Shown here in pieces: positions 50,811 through 56,086 of a DNA stretch of 64,000 bases. The stretch is from CAZOHC01 sp964579845. GTDB taxonomy: Bacteria; Patescibacteriota; Microgenomatia; Levybacterales; UBA12049. Location of the stretch: positions 44,155 through 108,154 of the forward strand of contig CAZOHC010000001.1 of the NCBI GenBank assembly GCA_964579845.1, in the 5' to 3' direction. Both the position numbers and the translations under genes were made by a program. The notes under the pieces are model-generated. The model searched no databases and had not been told where the DNA came from. It saw nothing but the letters and a program-made list of their open reading frames with translations. Every line of letters begins with the position of its first letter. The stretch's first letter is position 1.

Positions 50811-51263
50811 CTAGATGACCTCAACAGCTTTCAGTGTACTGCTCGAATCAATGAGTAGACCATCTCCTTGTCGATACGATACACCACGAAAGATGAACGA
50901 CGGATCGCTCCGGTGATATGCGAATAGAAACTCCAGGATGACAGGCTCATGCGTAACAGCCATGATTACCTCAGCATCATCCTGATGTTCCGAAAAAAGC
51001 GTCAGAAGACGTTCAATTTTTCGTAAACTTCCGTCACTCTCACCGAGATTTCTCGTCGCTTCAAACGGAACCTTCAATTCGTCTGAAAGTACGTGTGCAC
51101 TCGCGATAGCTCGAGGTGCGATCGATGAAAACAAAAGGCTTTTCTCGTTCGTAACATGAGGTGTGAGCCGGGCAGCTAGCTGACGCATCTGCTCTTCTCC
51201 TTGCTTCGTAAGATACCCGGTGCCGGGATCGTGAAAGCCGTGACGGATGAGAATCTTTTTCAT
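50811..51263 (-). CDS. histidine phosphatase family protein (SixA-like)
   Basis: A 150-residue member of the histidine phosphatase superfamily, with RHG motif ILIRHGFHDPGTGYLTKQGEEQ (catalytic His), FSSIAPRAIASAHVL and the second His in AVTHEPVILEF. The small size suggests SixA-type phosphohistidine phosphatase or a small phosphoglycerate-mutase-like enzyme. ATG 51263 has AAGGAG 6 nt upstream and is chosen over 51293. It has its own terminator. The upstream gap 51264-51487 shows no other feature I can support. Confidence 0.78.
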   Translation of the reverse strand: MKKILIRHGFHDPGTGYLTKQGEEQMRQLAARLTPHVTNEKSLLFSSIAPRAIASAHVLSDELKVPFEATRNLGESDGSLRKIERLLTLFSEHQDDAEVIMAVTHEPVILEFLFAYHRSDPSFIFRGVSYRQGDGLLIDSSSTLKAVEVI

Positions 51264-51487
51264 GACATCTCCTTTCGAACACGCTCTTGGCACATCGCCG
51301 GAGTAGAAACATACCAGGATACGTCCACTTCGGCAACGTCAAGAGATTGACAGTATCACATACTCCACAGCCGTAATGTAGGGGTATAATACCACAGATA
51401 CGCTCAATGACAAAATTATAGGCTGGAACAGCACGTACGACACGTGAGTAAATCATCGCCTGACCATGCGCGATCCAGAGTCATCTC

Positions 51488-51519
51488 ATAAAAAAACCCG
51501 CCTTTAAAAGCGGGTTTTT
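51488..51519 (-). terminator. intrinsic terminator after tmRNA
   Basis: AAACCCGC / GCGGGTTT stem with a TTTAAAA-type loop and T runs on both sides, 6 nt beyond the tmRNA 3' end. Confidence 0.8.
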
Positions 51520-51524
51520 ATCTG

Positions 51525-51894
51525 TGGAGATGTCCGGGTGTGATCCGGAGTCCGAAAAATTTACGTAACAACCTCTACAAGCATAGTCAATTTTTGATTG
51601 TCGTTCATATCTGATCCAATTGACAGGAAAACATGTTCCGAGGTTTATTAAAAGCATCTCTTGAGGAAAACCAGACTCAAAAGACTCTTCTCAGCTGTAT
51701 GAAGCTTTAGCGGTCCCACTGAGAAAAGACCATCTAAAACTGCTTTCGTATAACTAAGCGTTAAGCAAAGTTATAGTTATATGCAAAGGATTGTTCATCC
51801 TTGTCATTTAATTTTTTCACTCTGTTTAGCGACGTGTAGTGAAAGTCGGCTTGCGGTTATTAATGTGCCTTCATCGTCGAATCAAATCATCCCC
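51525..51894 (-). ncRNA. ssrA: tmRNA
   Basis: Rescues stalled ribosomes with SmpB, encoded just upstream. The 5' end GGGGATGATTTGATTCGACG matches the tmRNA 5' consensus; the acceptor pairs GGGGATG with CATCTCC, followed by A and no encoded CCA. A TCCGG/CCGGA T-stem is present. Length is about 370 nt. Two tag frames are possible: one starting at GCT in ACGTCGCT gives AKQSEKIK and a stop; another ends DEQSFAYNYNFA and stop, more like Mycoplasma tags ending in FA. The resume codon is unresolved. Confidence 0.85.
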
Positions 51895-51901
51895 CTTCGC
51901 T

Positions 51902-52001
51902 CGCCGTAGTTTTATTCGAAGGCGAGTAGTTAGCGTTGTTATTCTTTAACTACGCTTGGTTCTCGAGCTTCGGGGGACACAGTCCCCTTTTACTGCAAAC
52001 T
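51902..52001 (-). other. three consecutive hairpins between smpB and tmRNA
   Basis: Minus strand, 5' to 3': GGGGAC-TGT-GTCCCC, then GTAGTTA/TAACTAC with a 14-nt loop, then CTCGCC/GGCGAG with a 15-nt loop, ending 8 nt before the tmRNA 5' end. No U tract follows, so smpB-ssrA is probably one transcript and these may be processing signals or pre-tmRNA structure. Confidence 0.55.
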
Positions 52002-52018
52002 AAGGTGAATATTGATGC

Positions 52019-52486
52019 TTAATGAGTACGCGAATCTTTCAATGCCTGTTCCATATCTCGGTCTTGATCGCGTTTTTTGATTGAAGCTCGCTTATCGTAT
52101 TGTTTTTTTGCCTTTCCGATAGCCAGCTCGACCTTGATAAAACTCCCTGTAGTATACATCGAAACAGGCACGATTGTCAATCCGCTAGCCTCGGATTTAC
52201 TCTTCAGCGCAACTATTTCTTTCTTATGTAACAGCAGTTTTCGAGTACGTTTTTCGTCATACCCTTCGGGTCTCGCATACTTATACGGAAAGATCTTCGC
52301 GTTGATGAGGTAGGCTTCACTTCCCCGTATTTTGACAAATGAACCGGCCATGTCGACATGCCCGAGCCGGACTGCTTTGACTTCAGATCCCATCAAGTGA
52401 ATTCCCGCCTCAATCCTATCAAGCAGTTCATAATCGTAAAAAGCTTTCTGATTAGTAATTTTTGTCGGTGTCTCGTTCATAGGCAT
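52019..52486 (-). CDS. smpB: SsrA-binding protein SmpB
   Basis: Binds tmRNA and delivers it to stalled ribosomes. The family core is clear: FYDYELLDRIEAGIHLMGSEVKAVRLGHVDMAGSFVKI, then AYLINAKIFPY, RTRKLLLHKKEI and the basic tail KKQYDKRASIKKRDQDRDME. It has 155 residues. ATG 52480 is an alternative start two codons in; TAGTAT lies just upstream. It is encoded directly upstream of ssrA on the same strand. Confidence 0.95.
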   Translation of the reverse strand: MPMNETPTKITNQKAFYDYELLDRIEAGIHLMGSEVKAVRLGHVDMAGSFVKIRGSEAYLINAKIFPYKYARPEGYDEKRTRKLLLHKKEIVALKSKSEASGLTIVPVSMYTTGSFIKVELAIGKAKKQYDKRASIKKRDQDRDMEQALKDSRTH

Positions 52487-52544
52487 ATGATACTAAACAC
52501 CTAAGGAAATGTAAAAGGCGACAAGATCGAATGAGTCCAGAACA

Positions 52545-53249
52545 TTAGTGTCCGTGTGCCAGCGTCAGGCCGTACACTTCCACAACACCTGCTTTTTTCA
52601 TAACTTTTGCTGCTTCTCTGAGCGTAGATCCTGTGGTTACTAAGTCATCGAGAAGGAAAACTGTCTTCCCCGCAACTGAGTGTTCCCTTCCCTGCATCAC
52701 AACAAACGCATTTTTTACATTACTATCTCGTGCATCTCGGTCGAGAGAAAACTGCGAGTCTGTTTTGCGTGTTCTGACCAGGATATCGTGAACAGGGAGT
52801 CCTAGCCGTTTCCCTACCCCACCTGCGAGAAGTGCTGCATGGTTATACCCACGGGAGCGAAGCTTAGTTTTATGCAGTGGAATCGGCACGATGACACATT
52901 CACCACGTGCACGTATCTGCATAAAATGCTCGTGCTGGATAATCCCTTCGTACATGAGGTCTGATAATACCTCAGTTAAATCAGAGACATACGGTCGGTA
53001 TTTATACGTAAAAAGCAGCCGCTTCATACTGCCTTTATACGCTAAAGCTGAGAAAGAACCATCAATGCCAAACTTCTTCGTACATCCCGGATGTGTTAGT
53101 CCGTTCCACGACGGTCTGTTACAGATGAGACAGATTCGCTCCGGGTCAAATGAGAGGTAGGTAAAGCAGACAGAACAGAGGTACGAACCGATCTTTCGGC
53201 AATGCACACACCGTTTCGGAAACAGCACATCAAGCAGTCCCACAGTCAT
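52545..53249 (-). CDS. ComF-family phosphoribosyltransferase-like protein
   Basis: A 234-residue ComF protein, linked in other bacteria to DNA uptake. It has an N-terminal zinc ribbon (CVHCRKIGSYLCSVC, CLICNRPSWNGLTHPGC) and a PRTase domain with PRPP loop VFLLDDLVTTGSTLREAA. The open frame extends to 53453 through the tRNA-Ser on the other strand, so that part is spurious. TACACT directly abuts ATG 53249; by the leaderless spacing rule the GTG two codons on (53243) could be the true start. CPR cells are often competent, so a competence role is plausible. Confidence 0.88.
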   Translation of the reverse strand: MTVGLLDVLFPKRCVHCRKIGSYLCSVCFTYLSFDPERICLICNRPSWNGLTHPGCTKKFGIDGSFSALAYKGSMKRLLFTYKYRPYVSDLTEVLSDLMYEGIIQHEHFMQIRARGECVIVPIPLHKTKLRSRGYNHAALLAGGVGKRLGLPVHDILVRTRKTDSQFSLDRDARDSNVKNAFVVMQGREHSVAGKTVFLLDDLVTTGSTLREAAKVMKKAGVVEVYGLTLAHGH

Positions 53250-53309
53250 AGTGTAGCAAAGAAATTCAGGACAATGAATGATATAATGTGAGGCACAGTA
53301 ATTATTAAT

Positions 53310-53338
53310 GGAGGAGTCGCCCGCACCAGGACGACTCC
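53310..53338 (+). other. tRNA-Ser leader hairpin (upstream of Ser-GGA)
   Basis: GGAGGAGTCGC, identical to the first 11 nt of the tRNA that starts 54 nt downstream, is followed by loop CCGCACCAGGA and the 3' arm CGACTCC, complementary to GGAGTCG. An extended -10 (TGATATAAT, 53279-53287) lies upstream, so the hairpin is in the transcribed leader. Confidence 0.75.
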
Positions 53339-53363
53339 AATGAGAATAACACTTATTAATTTG

Positions 53364-53450
53364 GGAGGAGTCGCTTAGTTGGTCCATAGCGCGGCACTGG
53401 AAATGCCGTGAGTAGCAATACTCACGCGGGTTCGAATCCCGCCTCCTCCG
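53364..53450 (+). tRNA. trnS-GGA: tRNA-Ser (GGA)
   Basis: Long-variable-arm tRNA with acceptor GGAGGAG/CTCCTCC, anticodon stem CGGCA/TGCCG and loop CTGGAAA (anticodon GGA), variable-arm stem GTGAGTA/TACTCAC and T-arm GCGGG-TTCGAAT-CCCGC; discriminator G. No CCA is encoded. Confidence 0.93.
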
Positions 53451-53486
53451 CACACATTTCTCTGCTACAATACTTCTACTGCCTGT

Positions 53487-54041
53487 ATGTTTGAAAGTAT
53501 CCTTATTCCGTTCACGGCTATTTTTCTCGCTGAACTGCTCGACAAAAGTCAGCTCTCGATTCTCCTGCTTGCTTCAAAAACAAAACAGTATTTTCAACTG
53601 CTGCTCGGTATTTTTTTGGCGTTCTTACTCGTTGATGGTCTGGCTATTTTCCTCGGGTCATACCTGACAGAGCTTATTCCCCTCTTCTGGCTCAGCATCA
53701 TCTCAGGCAGTCTTTTTATCCTGTTCGGAGTAAAGTCATTGTTAGCAAAAGATGAGGAAAAACCGACAGTGGGGAAAATCAGTAATACCTTTCTCACGGC
53801 ATTTTCCCTTATCTTCGTCTCAGAGTGGGGCGATAAAACACAGATCGCATCAGCACTTTTCGCAACACGTTATGACCCCTTCCCTGTGCTTCTCGGCGTT
53901 ATGCTCGCCCTGATGCTCCTCGCGACCGGAACGGTTCTGTTGAGTAAAGTTCTGAGTCAGAATATCAAGCCGGGGATTATCAGTAAGGTAGCAGGTATCG
54001 TGTTTATTATGCTGGGAATTTCTTTTTTCTTTCTTAGCTAA
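53487..54041 (+). CDS. TMEM165/GDT1-family (UPF0016) cation transporter
   Basis: A 184-residue protein with six transmembrane helices and two copies of the family motif: AELLDKSQLS (residues 15-24) and SEWGDKTQIA (about 112-121). The family exports Mn2+ or Ca2+ in exchange for H+ (e.g. MneA). With a Mn-type SOD in the genome, manganese homeostasis is plausible. TACAAT lies 15 nt before the ATG, giving a short leader. Confidence 0.9.
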   Translation: MFESILIPFTAIFLAELLDKSQLSILLLASKTKQYFQLLLGIFLAFLLVDGLAIFLGSYLTELIPLFWLSIISGSLFILFGVKSLLAKDEEKPTVGKISNTFLTAFSLIFVSEWGDKTQIASALFATRYDPFPVLLGVMLALMLLATGTVLLSKVLSQNIKPGIISKVAGIVFIMLGISFFFLS

Positions 54042-54043
54042 TG

Positions 54044-54133
54044 CGGAGGAGACAGGATTCGAACCTGCGCGAGCCGGGTTAACGGCTCAAGGGGTTAGCA
54101 ACCCCTCGCAATGGGCCTCTATGCGACTCCTCC
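54044..54133 (-). tRNA. trnS-GCT: tRNA-Ser (GCT)
   Basis: Minus strand; acceptor GGAGGAG/CTCCTCC, anticodon stem AGGGG/CCCCT with loop TTGCTAA (anticodon GCT), long variable arm, T-loop TTCGAAT, discriminator G. It is last in a minus-strand cluster with the NUDIX gene and other tRNAs. Confidence 0.93.
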
Positions 54134-54159
54134 AAAATTAATAAGGGCTATGAACATCT

Positions 54160-54187
54160 GAGTCGTCCTGGCGAGGGCGACTCCTCC
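54160..54187 (-). other. tRNA-Ser leader hairpin, proximal copy (upstream of Ser-GCT)
   Basis: GGAGGAGTCGC repeats the tRNA 5' end exactly 54 nt upstream of it; loop CCTCGCCAGGA; 3' arm CGACTC pairs with GAGTCG, with an inner CCT/AGG stem. Confidence 0.75.
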
Positions 54188-54209
54188 TTGATTAACCAAT
54201 TGTAAACGA

Positions 54210-54238
54210 GAGCTCGCACTGACGAGTGCGACTCCTCC
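54210..54238 (-). other. tRNA-Ser leader hairpin, distal variant (upstream of Ser-GCT)
   Basis: A second GGAGGAGTCGC, 51 nt upstream of the proximal copy. Here the stem is TCGCACT/AGTGCGA around CGTC, so the loop sequence differs but the hairpin with the tRNA 5' copy is retained. It begins 5 nt after the NUDIX stop. Confidence 0.65.
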
Positions 54239-54242
54239 AAAA

Positions 54243-54674
54243 TTAATTAGTGTTACTTTCTATGAATTCTTTTGCTTCTAACCATACTTTCTTCTCTGCA
54301 GGATACGTTAATTTTCTCTCAACTTCTTCTAATGGTAGCCAGAACACATCCAACATCTCCCAATCATGGTCTTTCGTATCACCTGAAACATATTCCATAA
54401 CGAAAAACGTCACAGTTTTTTTACGCTTTTTCTCTTTCCACACGTACGTAAATGTGTACGGAGTAAGCTCATGAAGAATTTTTCCGGTGATACCAGTTTC
54501 TTCCTGAACTTCTCTTATCGCTGTCTCCTCTTTTTTCTCCCCATCTATGTGATCGCCGATAAGCCCTTTCGGAAACACGAAACCATAATGGCTGGAATGC
54601 TGTCCGATCAGAACATCTATTTCGTTTTTCCTTTTACGATAGACTATACCGCCTGCTGAGTACTCGATAATCAT
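54243..54674 (-). CDS. NUDIX hydrolase, Ap4A-hydrolase-like
   Basis: A 143-residue NUDIX protein. The Nudix box runs from GDHIDGEKKEETAIREVQEETGI (G, E, REVQEETG). FPKGLIGDHIDGE and the N-terminal SAGGIVYRK resemble bis(5'-nucleosyl)-tetraphosphatases. The ATG is only 7 nt after the 3' end of tRNA-Arg(CCG), with no separate promoter, so the mRNA 5' end is probably made by tRNA 3' processing, giving a leaderless message. Ser leader hairpins follow its stop. Confidence 0.87.
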   Translation of the reverse strand: MIIEYSAGGIVYRKRKNEIDVLIGQHSSHYGFVFPKGLIGDHIDGEKKEETAIREVQEETGITGKILHELTPYTFTYVWKEKKRKKTVTFFVMEYVSGDTKDHDWEMLDVFWLPLEEVERKLTYPAEKKVWLEAKEFIESNTN

Positions 54675-54681
54675 AGTTCTG

Positions 54682-54753
54682 TGCCCTCGGCGGGAATCGA
54701 ACCCACAGCGGAGGATCCGGAATCCTCTGTTTTATCCATTAAACTACGAAGGC
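54682..54753 (-). tRNA. trnR-CCG: tRNA-Arg (CCG)
   Basis: Minus strand; acceptor GCCTTCG / CGAGGGC, anticodon stem GAGGA/TCCTC with loop TTCCGGA (anticodon CCG), T-arm GTGGG-TTCGATT-CCCGC, discriminator A. It lies 4 nt after tRNA-Ser(CGA) and 7 nt before the NUDIX ATG. Confidence 0.92.
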
Positions 54754-54757
54754 AGTG

Positions 54758-54846
54758 CGGAGGGAGGGAGATTCGAACTCCCGGTCCGGAAAAAACCGAA
54801 CAGCGGTTTTCGAAACCGCCGCAATAGACCACTATGCGATCCCTCC
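54758..54846 (-). tRNA. trnS-CGA: tRNA-Ser (CGA)
   Basis: Minus strand; acceptor GGAGGGA/TCCCTCC, anticodon stem GCGGT/ACCGC with loop TTCGAAA (anticodon CGA), variable arm with CGGTTTTTTCCG, T-arm GGGAG-TTCGAAT-CTCCC, discriminator G. Confidence 0.93.
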
Positions 54847-54872
54847 TCGCTCAAAAAATGTTTTTCTCATTC

Positions 54873-54900
54873 GGATCGTCCTGATGAGGGAGATCCCTCC
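54873..54900 (-). other. tRNA-Ser leader hairpin (upstream of Ser-CGA)
   Basis: GGAGGGATC copies the 5' end of this particular tRNA, 54 nt upstream of it. Loop CCCTCATCAGGA and 3' arm CGATCC follow; GATCC pairs with GGATC. The arm differs from the other copies in step with the tRNA sequence. Confidence 0.75.
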
Positions 54901-54963
54901 TCGATTACATGAGAATCAACCTCAGCCGTTCTGTAGTCATTATGAGCATCATGACTTTGTATG

Positions 54964-55037
54964 TACACCCGAGAAGATTCGAACTTCCGACCTCAACGTC
55001 CGCAACGTTGCGCTCTATCCAACTGAGCTACGGGTGC
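54964..55037 (-). tRNA. trnR-GCG: tRNA-Arg (GCG)
   Basis: Minus strand; acceptor GCACCCG / CGGGTGT, D-arm GCTCAGTTGGATAGAGC, anticodon stem CAACG/CGTTG with loop TTGCGGA (anticodon GCG), T-arm GGAAG-TTCGAAT-CTTCT, discriminator A. The anticodon is GCG rather than the usual bacterial ACG. Confidence 0.9.
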
Positions 55038-55096
55038 ATATGCATCATACGTCTGATAAGCCCTCTACTGTCCAGTTTCAAAGAATAACTTTCACC

Positions 55097-55147
55097 GCAC
55101 CGTACTATCCAACTGACCTGCCTGCCGTCAGGCAGGGCTACGGGTGC
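55097..55147 (-). other. tRNA-Arg leader element: split copy of the tRNA 5' half around a palindrome
   Basis: Minus strand: GCACCCGTAGC, then an inserted 8-bp palindrome (CCTGCCTG-ACGG-CAGGCAGG), then TCAGTTGGATAG, together reproducing the first 23 nt of tRNA-Arg(GCG) 110 nt upstream of it. The element ends TACGGTGC, which pairs with its own GCACC(C)GTA start with one bulge, so the whole can fold as a hairpin. Confidence 0.7.
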
Positions 55148-55192
55148 AAAAGTAGCCTGTGTATTTTATCGTATTCGTAGCTTTGAAGCAAT

Positions 55193-55786
55193 CTAGGAGG
55201 GATTTTGCGCTTTCGCCCGCGGTACCTGGTCAAGCGGAAAGTTCTTTTCCAGCCAGTCACCTGACTTTTCGACAAACGTCGGTTTGACGTATTCCCGGAA
55301 CGGAAGGTATGAAAGAAGAATAGAACGAATATGGTCTTTATTCATAGCTCCGAGAACGATAACTAACTCACCCGGAAAATACGCCTTTGTTCTGACATGC
55401 AATACATCGGCATTGTCTTTCCTCGTAAAGTAAAAATCATATAACTCCTGCCAAAGAAAGAAGTGATCCTCGACCAGGATTCCTTCTGTCGTGACTTTAT
55501 AATGAAAGTTATGCGGTGGAACCGTTGCTAATGCGTAAGCGAGGAACACGAGTGAGGCTACTACCATCATCAGCATATACTGAGCAAACAGAAACAGAAT
55601 AATCTCAATTGCCAGCATGATTAAAATAATGTTGATAAAATACTGCCTGCTCCGATGGACAAACGGCCGGCCGGGAGCCTGCCAGGACAAAAGCGTTTTA
55701 AGCTCAGAGGGATATTGTATAACAGAGTTCATGCCAGACGCCTGGGTCTGCTCAGAAGGAGATGGCACGACGGGGTTTTCATCCAT
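55193..55786 (-). CDS. two-helix membrane protein, PH-like
   Basis: A 197-residue protein with a cytoplasmic N-terminus, two close transmembrane helices (about residues 52-92) and a C-terminal domain with TTEGILVEDHFFLWQELYDFYF, reminiscent of DUF5673/PH-like domains. Function unknown. ATG 55786 has TACAGT ending 6 nt upstream and is preferred over 55813. Confidence 0.6.
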   Translation of the reverse strand: MDENPVVPSPSEQTQASGMNSVIQYPSELKTLLSWQAPGRPFVHRSRQYFINIILIMLAIEIILFLFAQYMLMMVVASLVFLAYALATVPPHNFHYKVTTEGILVEDHFFLWQELYDFYFTRKDNADVLHVRTKAYFPGELVIVLGAMNKDHIRSILLSYLPFREYVKPTFVEKSGDWLEKNFPLDQVPRAKAQNPS

Positions 55787-55828
55787 ACTGTTACTGTATC
55801 GGAATAGCTTCAATGAGTCAATATCGCA

Positions 55829-55857
55829 TTGAGTAAATTAGCCTTATTTGCTATACT
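55829..55857 (+). promoter_or_regulatory. promoter of tRNA-Ser(TGA)
   Basis: TTGAGT, a 17-nt spacer and TATACT. A hairpin ACTCTTC-AAGC-GAAGAGT overlaps the -10 and start. The predicted start near 55864 leaves about 88 nt of leader that includes the Ser hairpin. Confidence 0.65.
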
Positions 55858-55900
55858 CTTCAAGCGAAGAGTACTCTGAAAAGTACTGCAAGTAATCTCA

Positions 55901-55928
55901 GGAGAGGTCGCCCTCATCAGGACGACCT
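55901..55928 (+). other. tRNA-Ser leader hairpin (upstream of Ser-TGA)
   Basis: GGAGAGGTCGC copies the first 11 nt of tRNA-Ser(TGA), 51 nt downstream. Loop CCCTCATCAGGA; 3' arm CGACCT pairs with AGGTCG, again matching this tRNA's own sequence rather than that of the other serine tRNAs. Confidence 0.75.
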
Positions 55929-55951
55929 TAATGATCGTTATAAAAAATCAT

Positions 55952-56038
55952 GGAGAGGTCGCATAGTGGTCTAGTGCGGATGTCTTGAAAACATCTGAGG
56001 GTTCACGCCTTCCGCGAGTTCGAATCTCGCCCTCTCCG
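55952..56038 (+). tRNA. trnS-TGA: tRNA-Ser (TGA)
   Basis: Acceptor GGAGAGG/CCTCTCC, anticodon stem GATGT/ACATC with loop CTTGAAA (anticodon TGA), long variable arm, T-arm GCGAG-TTCGAAT-CTCGC, discriminator G. With the other three it covers all serine codons. Confidence 0.93.
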
Positions 56039-56086
56039 CTCTTTACTCTTTCTGTTAATACGTTTTACGAATGCAGCATTATTCCG

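Noticed and set aside
53250..53453. N-terminal extension of ComF
   Set aside because: The frame runs antisense through tRNA-Ser(GGA) and its leader hairpin; ComF begins at the zinc ribbon.
54755..55180. 141-codon frame on the plus strand
   Set aside because: It is antisense to tRNA-Ser(CGA), tRNA-Arg(GCG) and their leader elements.
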